Notes: generated by a model from the letters alone, not told the origin. DNA of 64,000 nucleotides from Ochotona curzoniae (GCF_017591425.1 NW_024467106.1:24294501-24358500); one strand, 5' to 3'. Positions 10,300 to 22,790 are shown, counted from the first letter of the stretch. Numbers and translations: made by a program.

Positions 10300-10925
10300 T
10301 AGGGGTTGGGAATCTTACCTGTTGAAGCTGGGCTTGACTTGTGTTAATCAACTGATGGGTTGTTCGCACTGTTTATGGCCTGATTTTAATTGTTCAGTGG
10401 TAGGCTGGCCAGCATGTGCTCTGAAAGTGCTCTGTAGGTAAGATGAATTCCTGATTATTTGGAGTCTCCATGCTAACTATTCTTACTTTTAACAATGCTT
10501 AGGATTTCTATAAAACATCTCAAAACAGGGCCTAGTGGCAAGATGTTGAGTATAGAATGGAACAGTAAACTTTAGATCTTGGTGATCTATGGTCCTGCAG
10601 GGCTAACTTGGCCCATGTGCTAACACATTAATTTAGTGAGCAGAGCAGAGCAACTTTCAACAAGGAGAGATTAGGCCCCATTAGGATCTCTATCAAAGGC
10701 AGTAAGTGTCTCAGCTTCAGGTGCCCCTATTTCTTGTAACTCCTTGATCCTGAAGGCTGTGACCATTCCAATTACTTTCTGTTGCCAACAGTCACAGTAG
10801 AAGTGTTGAGGATTGGAGAAATTGTAGACATTTGTTTCAAGAAAATTCCTAGTCCCAGGATTGACCGAGGATATTCTCTGTATCCTGATAGGGTCTGGCT
10901 CAGTTAACCTCTGCATAACTTCATC
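10300..10925 (-). repeat. LTR-like flank A of the retroviral relic
   Basis: It shares blocks in the same order with 16790-17215: GGGCCTAGTGGCAAGATGTT with GGGCTTAGTATCAGGATGTT, and GGATCTCTATCAAAGGCAGT with GGGTCTCCATCAAAGGTATT. Being a diverged direct copy on the far side of the pol relics, it is best read as the 3' LTR of a minus-strand element. Ends are not fixed. Confidence 0.45.
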
Positions 10926-11217
10926 TTACAAGTGCACCCTCATTACAGCATCAATAAGACAACAACTTATCAATATCCCTATACATATACTGCAAATCAG
11001 AAAGAATAAAGGGTTTTTGCAACAAGCAACTTACAGTCTCAAAACCAGTAAAAGAGCCATTAAGACATAACATGGTATAACAAAGCCTTAATCTGGGTGT
11101 TAATATCCTGGAAAGCTAGGACAATGTTTCCAAGTTATCATGTAACATTCTGCTATTTGGGGGGGGGGGAGGGGTATATCTACTCAGTATTTGAAAGAGT
11201 TAGAAATTTACTATCTG

Positions 11218-11440
11218 CTGGGTCACTCTTCAATCACTGCAATGCCCAGGGCTGGTGAAGGCTAAAGTCAGCCCTATATTCCATCCACTTCTCCCATGTG
11301 GGTGGCATGGGTCCAAACCCTTGGAACACCTTTGCTGATTTCCAGGCTGCATTAGCCAGGGAGCTGGATTGTAAGTAGAGCAGCTGGTAAATGAACCACA
11401 GCTGATATCCATTGGGGTGATTTTGAGGACATTCAAAGCA
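11218..11440 (-). mobile_element. Degraded CSINE inside the retroviral relic
   Basis: It reads TTCTCCCATGTGGGTGGCATGGGTCC...GCCAGGGAGCTGGATTGTAAGTAGAGCAGC, the reversed body of a CSINE, without a clear head or tail. Confidence 0.6.
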
Positions 11441-11928
11441 ATTTGTTTTGGGAGGACTGCTTTCCTTATTAGAGAAACTTGAGCATTGAACAACCACAAA
11501 CCTATGGGACTCATTTTAAGTTGCACTGAATGTAATTTCTCAGTACTTCAAAATGCTAAACTACACTCTGTGGAGCAAAAATGGCTATTAAGTGGTTATA
11601 CCCTGGAAGATGGATCTAGTCCATCTATGAATGGTCCAGATTTGGAAAGTTACTGAGCTTTTCTAACTCCTTCACTCATCTTCCTTGAGCTCAAGGAGAC
11701 TCAAAGTACTTCAATATTGATTCTAGGAGTAAACCAAGACCACAAGTTGGTATTTCATAGCTGTTTGGTCTGTGTTCCATGTCATATGCAGACCAACCAT
11801 GAACCTGCTTGACTTCTCTGGTACTGTCTCTAACAACTTGAGCATACTTTGTTTCTGCTTTTCTTGAAGTCAGATTCTTCTCTCCTAAGTAGGCTCACTG
11901 TCATACAATAGAGAAAAAGCATACTCAG

Positions 11929-12256
11929 GGCCCAGCATGGTGGCTTAATTGCCTAATTCTCCCCTTGAAAGCTCCAAGATCTCAAATGGGTGTCAATTTG
12001 TCTCCTAACTATCCCACTTCTAATCCAGCTCCCTGCTTATGGCCTGGGAAAGCAGCAGGGGATGTCCCAAATCCTTGGGACACTGTGCCCATGAGGGAGA
12101 CCAGGAAGAAGTTTCTGGATCCTGGTTTCCGATTGGCTCAGCTTCAGCCGTTCTAGCCATTTGAGGAGTAAACAAGCAGATGGAAGATCTTTCCCTGTCT
12201 CTCCTTTTCTCTATAAATCTGCCTTTTCAATAAAAATAAATCTTAAATAAAGAAGG
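11929..12256 (+). mobile_element. CSINE, plus strand, inside the retroviral relic
   Basis: A full-length, moderately diverged copy from GGGCCCAGCATGGTGGC to CTTTTCAATAAAAATAAATC, ending in an A-rich tail. Confidence 0.85.
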
Positions 12257-12309
12257 AAAGAAGTATACTTAGAATCAGCATAAATTTTACTCTTATATCT
12301 TTCAAGTGG

Positions 12310-12560
12310 TGGAGCATGGGGAGGGCTATAAGTTTAGCCTTTTGAACCAAAGCACCCAGAAACTGCTTCTTCCAGAGTTTCCTGAGAATCAATACAATGA
12401 GTCCAGCCTTGCAGTTTCACTGGTCCAGGAAGCTGCTTCTATCCATGCAGAATTCTAGATCCAGAGTTTTTATGGAAACATAGATCAGGTTTGGTTCACT
12501 GGAATATGCTTGTTCAATAATATGTACAATAGTGGTCATTGCTATGGCATAGCTAGTAAA
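12310..12560 (-). pseudogene. Endogenous retroviral pol relic, RNase H start
   Basis: The minus-strand frame from 12710 to 12417 ends in DLEFCMDRSSFLDQ followed by a stop at 12416-12414. After the stop the same frame continues with KAGLIVLI and AKLIAL. This is the layout of the start of a gammaretroviral-type RNase H domain; where the family has a catalytic Asp-Gly-Ser, this copy reads Asp-Arg-Ser. It lies about 1 kb downstream of the reverse transcriptase relic, in the correct order. Upstream residues of the same frame are partly CSINE-derived or unreadable. Confidence 0.65.
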
Positions 12561-12619
12561 ACTGCCTTCATAAGTGCCAACATCCTGGCACAAATTCAAA
12601 TCATGACTGTTCTGCTTCC

Positions 12620-12832
12620 ATTCTAGCTTCGTGCTAAGAACACAGCAGAAGATAGTCCAAGTGTACCCACTTGGGAGAAACAGAACATACTCCTGGCTCC
12701 TGGCTTCCAACCTGCCCAGCTCTTGTCATTGCAGCCATTTGGGGAATGAAAAAGCAGATGGAAACTCACTGTGTCTTCTCTCAACCCTCTGTAACTTTGA
12801 CTTTCAAATGAATAATTTTTTAAACATGTAAA
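12620..12832 (+). mobile_element. CSINE 3' half, plus strand
   Basis: It covers the body and tail only: ACTTGGGAGAAACAG, CTCCTGGCTCCTGGCTTCC, GCAGCCATTTGGGGAATG, then GACTTTCAAATGAATAA. The head is missing or too diverged. Confidence 0.65.
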
Positions 12833-13449
12833 ACAATTCTGTATAAATTTCTTCAGGGGAATATGGAATCAGAGTAGTGTGACTTTAAAGATCAGACAAC
12901 TTTTAGAGTAGCATTTAAGTTGTGAGACAATATGGGTTGCTATTTCCCCAAGCGAGAAGTAAGTTTCCTTCTGTTTCAGAAGTGCCATCCCACAGTGAGT
13001 TATACGCACAGCGGTAGCCTGCCCAAGTGAATGTCTGTGCGTCTTGCAATATGTTGGAGGTTTCTACTAAGGCTGTCAGGCACGTCAGCCAATGCTGGAT
13101 AATAGAGACTGAAAAGTACACCGCTCTGCATTTTGCTCCCAGATGTTGAGCCCGGACTCCCGGTCCTGATCCTTGCCTCATGCACAGTTAAAGGGCTTCC
13201 TCAGGCATGATAACCCTAGTGTGAGTGCTGTCAGCTATTCTTTAGTGTTCTGAGAGTCCCTCCTTCCCACCTCACAGCAGTGATTCACTACACACTTCAA
13301 GGCTTCAGACAAAAGTTTGACAACAAATATGGGTGTGCAAATGAGACACAAGTCATCTGTTTCCCCAAACCCATGTAGCTGTCTTGGTGACAGAGATAGT
13401 TACTTGATCAATTGCTTCCTGTCTATTGGGAAGCAGATTTCATTGGCCT

Positions 13450-13831
13450 AGGGTCTAGTCAAAACCTAAACAATTTACTGGGGGCTGGGGAAAATTGAAT
13501 TTTCTTATTGTATCCTCATTCTGCAGAGAAAATGTTAAAGTGATTCTTGTGTTGCTACCTGAATTGCCTTCAGAGGTGCTAGCTGCCAATAAGCCATCAG
13601 CATATCGAACAGTATCCCCTCCTAGAGCTAGACCTGTCTTAAACCTTTAGCAAGTGCTTCCTTGAACAGAGTGTAGGAGGTGGTGAATTCCTGAAGAATG
13701 CCCAACAGCTCTGCTGCTTGTCTTGATCTGCAAGCCCTTCCATTCAAAACAAATATTTCTTGTGATTCAGTACTTTGAGGTATCCTCAAGAATATTTCAA
13801 TTCTGACACAACATAGTGTGTAATAAAGCAT
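13450..13831 (-). pseudogene. Endogenous retroviral pol relic, reverse transcriptase part
   Basis: On the minus strand an open stretch (13831-13628) ends in EALAKGLRQV. The reading then continues in another frame with YADGLLAAS, where YADG (13604-13593) sits at the polymerase active-site box. The family box is Y-x-D-D, so the second aspartate is lost (Gly). Further diverged matches continue to about 13450. Frameshift, stop and the lost catalytic residue make it non-functional. Confidence 0.7.
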
Positions 13832-13922
13832 ATGGACTGGGAATCATGGGGTGAATGTCCTTGACTATTAGAGTTACAGCACTCAGGTGTTGAACTAAGG
13901 GTTACTCATTCACTCTGGACTT

Positions 13923-14259
13923 TCTTTTTTTTTTAAGATTTATTTATTTTTATTGTAAAGTCAGATATACAGAGAGGAGGAGAGACAGAGAGGAAGATCT
14001 TCCATCCAATGATTCACTTCCCAAGTGGCTGCAATGGCCAGTGCTGCTCCGATCCGAAGGCAGGAGCCAGGAACTTCTTTCCAGTTCTCTCACACGGGTG
14101 CAGAGTCCCAAGGCTTTGGACTGTCCTCAACTGCTTTCCCAGGCCACAAGCAGGGAGCTGGATGGGCAGTGGAGCTGCCAGGATTAGAACAGGCGCCCAT
14201 ATGGGATCCCAGCACATTTAAGTCGAGAACCTTAACCACTGTGCTATCGCACTGGGTCC
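13923..14259 (-). mobile_element. CSINE, minus strand, inside the retroviral relic
   Basis: A full-length reversed copy (AAGATTTATTTATTTTTATTG to GCTATCGCACTGGGTCCC). A short imperfect duplication (GACTTTCT / GGCTTTCT) flanks it. Confidence 0.88.
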
Positions 14260-14339
14260 CACAGTGGGCTTTCTAACAAGCAAGATGCTAGTGTTTCAAA
14301 GTGACTGGCAGAGAAGGAATGAATATGTATTAAAGAGAA

Positions 14340-16300
14340 GCTATAATCAATAGTTGACTTTTATTCTCTCTGTTCCCTCAAGGAATACTACTTTAGGCTT
14401 AGAATTTTCCCTCCAGGCCTCAATCTTCATTTTATGGGAATGGCAGGTCATTGTCTGGCCTCCCTTCAGCTTTTATGTTTTGGATTTACTTGGGTCAAGA
14501 GATCTATAGTAGTAGCTCCCTTGGATCTGCTGGTTAGAAGAGCAGCCTGGAGGGCACATGCCTACCCTCTAGGGTAGTAAAAGACTCTTGAATATAAACT
14601 GGCTAACAAGATGCATACCAACAAGAGTATAAGACATTCTGTAATACTTTGAAAATCAGGCTTTAGATAGCATTTAAATGCTTCCAACTGACAGACTAGC
14701 AACTGCAAAATGTGCTTCTATTAGGACTTATCTGATAGACTTCATTTCTCCTGTTGGCCCTCTTGTGTACAGAAGCACATTTGTTGGAACCCACTGTTAT
14801 GTACCTTTCCTAGTTGTTGTTCTTTGTAGGGGTCTTTCCTTCACTTCCCAGGGTCTGTGGGCCCTTACCATCTGCCTTCCAGGATGTCTGGGTGGTACTG
14901 TTACGAGCAGGTTACCTGGTCCCTAACTGTTATGTATTCTCTTCATTCCAAAGTCTCCCCTGGTAAAAAAAAAAAAAAAAAAAAAAACCTTAAAAAACAA
15001 AATGAAAACAACCTCTACTAGATGTGATGGAGACCTGTTCTATTTTCTGCAGTACTCTGCAGGGTACTCTGTACAACCAAAGTCTGATTAAGCAGGTTAA
15101 AGTTTTCAAGGGCATCTGAATCCAGATAAGCATAACCTTAGTAAGTTTTGTAAATTCTTCCCAGAAACTCAGAGAATTCTCTTGTGGCTTTTGCCATACC
15201 TCCTTTTATTTTTACTTTTTAAATATGTGTTATTTGAGTGCCACATTTTTAAACTTACCAAAGACAATTCCTATGCTGCTCACATGTTGTCTTTCTGCCA
15301 GGACATTCATATTCTGTTCTGAGTAGTTGGGCCAGGTGATAGGGCACCAGCAATGTCACCTCCCATTGTGATTGTGCTGCTTGGGTTTTGCTAATGAAGG
15401 CAGCCTCTGCTCAGGCTCTTCCAATGACCATCCTCTTCTCCTTGGCAGTCAATAGAGTTGTTAAATTTTGGACGTCTTCCCAGACAGGGTTAAGAGACAG
15501 GATGAGGGAGGAAAACAACTCTTCCATCTATTTTGGATCATCCTGTTAGGAAGGCATGTTATCCGTCTGATTGTACAAATCAGAGGGGTTAAAAACGGCA
15601 AAGCTGCTCAGCTAAAGGCTACCAGCTGACTTCATTTATCCCTCCAATCAGAACTTGATTAATGCGAATTATCTGGCCTAAATAAGACTGTTTCCCTGGC
15701 CTAATTGAATCCCCAGTCAGGTGTGTGAGGAAGAGACCATTTCTTCTCTCAGCATCTCATTCCCATTGCAGGGAAGGTTCTCTTTGTCACCAAGTCAGCT
15801 GGAGGAGGGATATTAAAATTTCTGTCAGCTGGCCCAGCTGGCCGAGCCCCTTCTTCCTCTTGCTCCCTACATGGTGGTAGGATAGCCATGAAAGTATTTG
15901 TGTTTTATAATAAGAGCTCATCTTTGAATGCGTAGTCAAATTATATCCTCTTTGCTTCAGGGAGATTTCTTCTGAACCATTATTCTAGAACTATTAAAAT
16001 TTCTCAGTAACAGTTCACTTGGAAATAGTAGTGTAAGAGTTTGCTTGTATGGAATTGACCCCCATTTTTCCTTATTTGTCAATGGACAATTCCAACTGGG
16101 AAACAGTAAACACAACCCAATGAAACCTAGGATATTCCTAGGGATACTGACCTGGTTATATATTAGCAGTACACCATCTTTTTCTCTCACAAAGCTTCAC
16201 AACTAAAGTTCTGAAGTTAATCAGAATATTGTCTAAGGATTCCAAACTGGAATAGAGCTCTAATTAACCATCAGCTTTATCTCATTATGTTGGGAATCAA
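14340..16300. other. Unassigned interior of the retroviral relic
   Basis: About 2 kb in the expected gag/pro position of a minus-strand provirus. I could not recognise any gag or protease motif; frames are closed by stops. A 23-base poly(A) run occurs at about 14965-14987, followed by CCTTAAAAAACAAAATG, which may mark a separate small retro-insertion. Confidence 0.35.
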
Positions 16301-16789
16301 GCTAAACTGTTTACAAAGTGGCCTTTGGTGGTAGTGTCTCCAGAGTAGCTAAAGGGGAGAGTGCCTTTAAACCCACAGCTGACCCAAATCAACACAAAAC
16401 AAATTGGCACCAGATTGCCTTAGTTCACTGCCAAATTTGAAATCTAGTTTGTCTACCTGAAAGTATCATAAGTCAATGAAACTTCCTTGGATGCTATACA
16501 CTCAGTGTCATCCTTGAGATTAATAAGCTCTTACGCAGCAACAGGACAGCTCAATAGGGTGACTTTCAGCCAGGACCTGATATGCCATAAGTAAGACAGT
16601 CAATCAAGACAAAACTGTCTTAATGATCATTAACCTGATGCAGATCAAGCCTGGATTTGCTTGCTTGGTACACAGCCAATTATGGACACAAAAGTAGTGG
16701 AAGAATATGGATGTTTAAAGCAGAAAAAAAATACAGTCATATAGCTAACAATTCCAAGAATTCTCAAAAGATTAAGATTAGAAATAATT

Positions 16790-17215
16790 TTAGTCAACCT
16801 TGCTCATGTGTAGGCATTTTGTTGGTCTTTTGTGCTCATAGTCTTCCTTTAATTGGTCAGTGATAATATGGCCTGTGTGGTCTGGGAATGATATAATGGC
16901 ACAGTAGATTCTGGTCCATCTGTGATCTCCAGGTAGGCAATTGTTACTATGATTGATCAGGGCCTAGGGTTGTTGCATAATATTTCAAAATAGGGCTTAG
17001 TATCAGGATGTTACCTATAAAGAGTACCAATGAACCCCAGGTCTTGTGGCATGGGGTTCTACATGGCTAACTTGATGCATAAACCACTTCATTCATTTGG
17101 TAGCTCAGCATTTTGCAATTCTCAAATGGGATAGGTAAACTTTAAGCTAGTAGGCAGAGAGTAGGGCCTGATAGGGTCTCCATCAAAGGTATTAAATATT
17201 GGGATTCAGTTTCAA
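16790..17215 (-). repeat. LTR-like flank B, interrupted by an L1
   Basis: The counterpart of 10300-10925. An L1 entered it at 17216-17229, and the sequence after that L1 (18213-18260) may be the remainder of this flank. Primer-binding-site and terminal TG/CA borders could not be placed. Confidence 0.4.
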
Positions 17216-17229
17216 TTTGACCCTAGTTC

Positions 17230-18198
17230 TTTTTTGTAAATATATTTTTATTTTGAATTTTGAATTATGTGGTACAATTTCGTTTAGGCTGGGATTCCCC
17301 CCGAAACTCCCAACTCTGACAGATTTTCCCCAGTTTACTACAATAGTGTAGTCCTTCATAATTCTATCAGTCTCTTATTTAAGTGTACCCCGACATTGCT
17401 GGTACAATGTCAGTCAGTCCAGCATCTCATTGTCTACACATGTCCAACAGTTTCATTGGGAATCCACCTTTCATCTGGAAGCAGGGATGCATGTTCCATT
17501 ATACCCCCACATCTGTATATGATAGACCCCACTACTCTATCACTCTACATTTCCATAATTGAGAAGCCATGAAACAAGATCAGTAACTGGTATGAGTTAG
17601 AACAGCCACAACAACAACATCAACAGTAAATTACAGCACCATGAAAAAAATGTGCCACTGAGTAACCAACACATGAGTGACAAAAAGGAAACACAAAAGT
17701 CTCTTGGGAAAAATAATGCCACCATGTAATCCATGAGCACGTGATGAATTCGACAAACGAAAAGAAATTATTTGAAATAAACAAAGCTGAAATAAAAAAC
17801 ATCAAAACACATGGGATACAGCCGACCAGCCAAACAAACAAACAAAAAACAGTATGGATTGAATTATTGAAGTTACACTTTCCATGCTGGTTTCCTTATA
17901 TAAGAGAGAACATATAGTATTTGTTCTTTTGTGATTGACTCATTTCACTGAGCATAATGGTCTTTCGTTGGGATCACCTAGTTGTAAATAGCATAATTTC
18001 ATTCTTAATAGCTGGATAATATTCCATGGAGTAGATATACCACAGTTTCTTTAACCACTCTTCTTTGGATGCACATCTGCATTGTTTCCATTGTCTTTGC
18101 TATTGTAGATTGTGCTGCTGCAAATATAGGATTACAGATTCCCTTCTCATATGCAGATTTCACTTCTATTGGGTAAATACCTAGCAGCAGGATAGCTG
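17230..18198 (-). mobile_element. 5'-truncated L1 (3'UTR plus ORF2 C-terminus), antisense
   Basis: It begins with reversed tail sequence (TTTTTTGTAAATATATTTTTATTTTGAATTTTG) and extends into the antisense of the ORF2 end (about 17935-18198), closely matching the copy at 32400-33640. A diverged target duplication, TTTGACCCTAGTTC (17216-17229) and TTTGACCTTAGATC (18199-18212), frames it. Confidence 0.8.
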
Positions 18199-18259
18199 TT
18201 TGACCTTAGATCTTAAGGAACTGTCTTAGTTCTGCATAAGATCCAGCATATTCTTATTG

Positions 18260-20110
18260 GCTCTTTCTTTTTTGTGTGTGTGGCTATCCACAGAGATTAC
18301 AATTTATACACTGATTTATAAGTTACCATTTCTCTTTTGTATTTTTGTATTCTCAGTTCAATGATTATTTTCCATAATGTGGCTTTGTCGGTATGGGAGT
18401 CCCCTTAACCTCCGATCATTTTTCCTCCATGCATCTATTTTCCCCAGAGAGTTACAATAATACAGTTCTCAGCAACAGATTATTGTGGCATTGTAGGTAT
18501 AGGCAATGGGAGCATTCTGCCTTTTAAGGCTACTGGCTCCTCTTCCTGAAATGTTAAGTCCATCTGGTCATTCTCCCTGTCAACAGTGGTCCTTTCTTAT
18601 TTGTTAAGGTTAAATTTATGTGCATATGCACGATCCTCCTCCTACTAGTTCTTTAAATTACCACCTCAGATCTTATAGAACTAAACACTCTTCACTCCTA
18701 GTTTTGTTTTTCTAGGTTTTTTTTTTCTCTCCCATAACATCTGTTCCTGCATATCACATCTCTTCTGTCTGCCTCGTTCTGCAATCTGCCATGGTCAAGA
18801 ATATTTTATCTTCAAACTCTAACTTAATTTCTTACTTCAACAAGAGTTAGTAACTCCCAGTTTCTGTTTTTCTAAAGTTCTATTAAGTAAACCTGTTTCT
18901 GCATCGGAAATATGCTAACTCTTCCCTGGGTAGACACCTGTTGAAAATTGTTCACATAATCAGTTTGCCTGCTTAGCCTTACTTTACATTGTTCTTTATA
19001 CACCTTGTTGCAGTATTACAGTTCAAATCCAGTCATGATTCCTTCATTGCAAGCATGTACCATGCATAGAGTCCAGCACCTTATTGTCCAGATAAATTCA
19101 ACGGTTTCTTCGGGAGACCATCTCTGGTCTGAAGGCAGAGCTGGCAGAATATCATCCCATCCAATGAAAAGCCACAACACAACATCAACAAAAATGTACA
19201 ACATTATGGAGTTAATTGACATGGTATTGAGTGACCAATATGTTAGAAAATGCAAGTTCTTAACCACATCCTGTGACTACTTCACTGACATTTCAATTTT
19301 AGTTTATACACAATCGGCTGCTATACACCTTAAAATGGTTATAGGGTCTCGTGTCTCGTGTCTATTTTCATTTTTATATTTAGCAGTTTATAGTAATGAA
19401 ACATAATTTTTACTCAACTTGGCGAATTTTAGGTTAAGTATAACCTATCAAGAATATAACAGGTACTTATAGATAACAGACTTGAATCAGCATTAGACAT
19501 TAGCAAAACTATAAAGACATACAGGCAGAATTAAGAATGATCCTGACAACCTCTTAACAGGAGATCATATGCACAGAGCAGTGGGGGAGACCCCAGAGTG
19601 GAGCAGGAGAACTGGAGGAGGCTTGTATCCCAACCCTGGAGACTCCTGGATCCTCACAAAGGACTATCAGTTCGGGCACGAAGGGCTATATCCCAACTGC
19701 CAAGGAGACCACTGGGAATTGGACTGCCTTCGTAGGCCAAGAATCTGAGGTCATCTACTCCTCTTTGGATTTCCCACATGGGATGGAAGATGCCCAGATC
19801 CTTCCACACAGGATTTAATGTCATCGGAACAATAGATGGGAGCCCTGAGTGGTCCTCAGAAACAGAACAGTAAACTTCCTTCGGGACTTGGGAGGGCAAC
19901 TTTCTCTGGGCCTTATTTAGTTCCAACTTTAGATCCCCACCCTCTTTTGCAATGACCATCAGGGTCGTTCTGGAGCCTCCTCCCCCTCCCCCCCCAAAAG
20001 ACATGTAGAAGACATGTGTAAAGATACTAATCCGAGGAAGACAAGAGTGAGGAGTCATATATAAAGAGTAAATTATACAGGGATTAGCATCAAAGACAAT
20101 CACAAAAGAT
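18260..20110 (-). mobile_element. Probable second L1-derived block, antisense
   Basis: The part at 19010-19250 resembles the 3'UTR blocks of the neighbouring L1s (GTCCAGCACCTTATTGTCCAGATAAATTCAACGG compared with GTCCAGCATCTCATTGTCTACACATGTCCAACAG). The rest (18260-19000 and 19560-20110), which includes a 149-codon minus frame at 20103-19654, seems to belong to the same element but I cannot name its parts. I do not think that frame is a gene. Confidence 0.45.
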
Positions 20111-20279
20111 AAAGCAAGAAGTAGTCAGACTTAAGACATGTGTATAATGCAGATTACTGACCATTTTACACGCTGTTTCGATTTCAGCTCTTGACAGTAC
20201 TGAAATACTGGAGTACTGAAATACTTCACATCTCTGCCTTTGGATTTGCATGTGCTCATTTTGAAATGTTTAGTCCCCG

Positions 20280-20551
20280 AGGCCAGTACCATGGCTTAGT
20301 AGCTTTTACAAACCTCCTTCTGTTGCCACATCATCCCACACAGATGGTCATGGCCTAGCTGCTCCACTTCCTGCGCAGCAGAGGATGGCCCAAGTCTTCG
20401 GGCCCCTGCACCCATGTGGGAGACCCAGAAGAAATTCCTGTCTCCTGGCTTTGGATGAGCTTTGCTTTGGTCTTTGCGTTTACCAGTGGATGAACAATCT
20501 GTCTCTCCTTTTCTCTGTGATCTCTGCCTTACAAATAAAAATAAATATTCT
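20280..20551 (+). mobile_element. CSINE, plus strand
   Basis: It has a head GAGGCCAGTACCATGGCTTAG, then GCAGCAGAGGATGGCCCAAG, GGGAGACCCAGAAG and a CTTACAAATAAAAATAAAT tail. Part of the 5' body is replaced by diverged sequence. Confidence 0.8.
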
Positions 20552-21208
20552 AAGAAAGAGAGAAATGTTTCTTCCCTCTCCATATCCTCCCATGTCGATA
20601 TCTATTTCTGTTTCAACCATTAAATCTGATCATTTCTGAAGGTTTTATTTAAAACCTCTTCTGTAATTCCATAACCTATTATCCCCACTTTTGTTCCCTT
20701 GGGTTTATTCTTAATAATACTGCTTAAACATGAATAAATTCAGGAGCTTCATTTGCTGCGTTTGTGAGGAGGTAGACGGATTAGTATGCAGTTAGTTAAT
20801 AGGTAATAGTCAAAATGAGGACAGGGATAGCAGTCTCTTTAAGAGGGTACAAAGTGTTGTCTTCAGTAAGATAAAAGTGCCCATCCCCCTCTTCTGAGTT
20901 TCTGGTTTTATTGTGAGAATAGCAAGAAAATAGTGATTCTGATATGGGCTAGGTAGTCAGCTAACTGGTTTGAGCCCCTTTCCCTAAGTGTCCTGACCCA
21001 CCTTTGACCCTTTTCCAGGAACTTCCTCTCTCACCTGTATGGAGACAGTATCACATAGCCAAATCCCTTTCTCATAAGCCTGGGAAGCAGGAAGTACACT
21101 CTCTCTCCCTGCAGATGTAGAAGACGCCTTTCTCTTCCTGGCCCACTGTATCTTCAAACATGGTCCACATTTGTCTGTGACTTCCTCATTTTTAAAATAA
21201 ACTTTATC

Positions 21209-21525
21209 GGGCCCAGTGCAGTAGCCTAGTGGCTAAGGTGCTCCCCTTGCACAAGCTGGAATCCCATATGGCACCAGTTCTAATCCCGGTGGTCCTGCTT
21301 CCCATCCAGCTCCCTGCTAGTGGCCTGAGAAAGTAGTAGAGGATGGCCCAAAGCCTTGGGAACCTGCACCCGTGTGGAAGGATTGGAGGAGGCTCCTGGC
21401 TCCTGGCTTCAGATCGGCATAGCTCTGACCTTTGCAGCTGCCTGGGAAGATCTTCCTCTCTGTCTCTCTTCCTCTCTGTATCTGACTTTGCAATAAAAAT
21501 ATCTTAAATAAATAAGTAAATAAAT
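21209..21525 (+). mobile_element. CSINE, plus strand, with 14-bp target duplication
   Basis: It runs from GGGCCCAGTGCAGTAGCC to an AATAAGTAAATAAATAA tail. AAATAAACTTTATC is repeated exactly at 21195-21208 and 21526-21539. Confidence 0.92.
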
Positions 21526-22041
21526 AAATAAACTTTATCATCTTGTAAAGTGCATTGGTGCCTGTACTTAAAATGCTTTTAAAGAGGCAAGAACCTAGAA
21601 AGTAAATATTAGGCCCTAACCTAGGCCACCACAATTCCAGCCTTCTGAGCTTATAACTTATCCTGAGACTAGCATGAAGGTATCTAAGCCATCCCTCTGA
21701 TGGCTTTTTTGTTTCATCATGAGCAGATGAGCCAAGACCACAACTGCAGGATATTGATGGAATTAGTCTCCACCCTCTGAGCGAGGCTTAGTTGCTATTC
21801 TAGCCCCTTCCCTGGACCCCCATTGTGCTTAAATGACTCTACCAAAACAATCTCTCTGGTTTGCCTCACCTGCAGCCCCCTTTCCTGGCTTCAGCCAGGA
21901 GAATTCTGATGCAAAGAAATCTTGTTTTGCTCATGCTTTGTCCCAGTGGACATTCTTGTCCAAGTGAAAATTCTTTTTTGATGTGAGACTAGAACTGAGT
22001 GCCTTTGTTCCCACCGTTTTCTCCATAACATTTTCTCACAG

Positions 22042-22240
22042 AGGTGGTGAATGTCTGGCCTGTGGGCTTTATAAGGCCTGAAAAATCATTGTTCTGACCC
22101 TGTCAATTCAATCACAGCCAGGACTCAAAATTCAGTACATCTATAGTAGGCTAGTTTTTAAGTCGGTCATTTTGTATGACCCATGAATGATGTTATAAAT
22201 ATCCAAATGACCATGGCCTGAAAAACGTGTCCAACTGTTC
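22042..22240. repeat. Possible DNA-transposon relic
   Basis: Phrases such as TCATTTTGTATGACCCATGAATGATGTTATAAATATCCAAATGACC recall the terminal part of ancient hAT-type elements. This is pattern memory only; the ends are not visible. Confidence 0.35.
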
Positions 22241-22659
22241 CTCAAGGGAAAGAGAAAGAATAAAGAAAAAAAAAGACTTGAAATGTGCTATTGGAAAATA
22301 AATGTACCCCACAAAATAGCAAGCAGCTAGTTAAGGGTAGTGATAGTTTTTCATTGATTTAGCATTAAAGACTTATTATACCTGCCAGTGATGGTTTATT
22401 TTTATGATATTTTCATTGACTACTGAAATACTCGTAAGAGTTAGGAATCAGCTATGGAATACACAACACAGCCCTGTTTTGGAGGACCTGGCCACCGTGT
22501 CCTTCCCTCAGCTCAGGATTCTCTGGCCTGGGAAACAAAAAACAAGCCTTTTGGTGCCATAAGAGCAGCTGTAGTGTCAAGCTGAAGGAGTATAACTCAG
22601 TTGACCGATCTTGCTTTAGGCTCCTGGATTACACATAGGCTCCTTTCCAAGTGTTCACT

Positions 22660-22790
22660 TCCGTGTTTGTCTCCCACACTCTGAGCGCCTTGTGAACAGT
22701 GGTCTTGCTTATCAGTGTCAATCCAATGTTGTTTCTGATGCGGTTAAACTCCATCAATGCTTTCTGAATGAATGAGCAATGTTATGAATA
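22660..22790 (+). repeat. L2 3'-end relic
   Basis: The order CTTGTGAACAGTGGTCTTGCTTATCAGTGTC...ATCAATGCTTTCTGAATGAATGAG matches the eroded 3' end of LINE-2. Confidence 0.5.

Larger units (their letters stand above)
10260..17215 (-). mobile_element. Broken endogenous retrovirus (probable class I), minus strand
   Basis: The interval holds two related direct-orientation flanks (about 10300-10925 and 16790-17215) enclosing pol relics in the order expected on the minus strand: reverse transcriptase at about 13.8-13.45 kb, then RNase H at about 12.5-12.3 kb. Frames are broken by stops and shifts and the interior is shorter than a complete provirus, with at least four CSINEs inserted. I see no usable gag or env frame. 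The style of the RT-RNase H relics suggests a gammaretrovirus-like class I element. The two pol pieces are the firm part; the outer limits are inferred from similarity of the flanks. Confidence 0.55.

Noticed and set aside
19654..20103. 149-codon minus frame
   Set aside because: Lies in a probable L1-derived block, with a poly-Gly run from a C-rich tract; no domain, no splice or promoter context.
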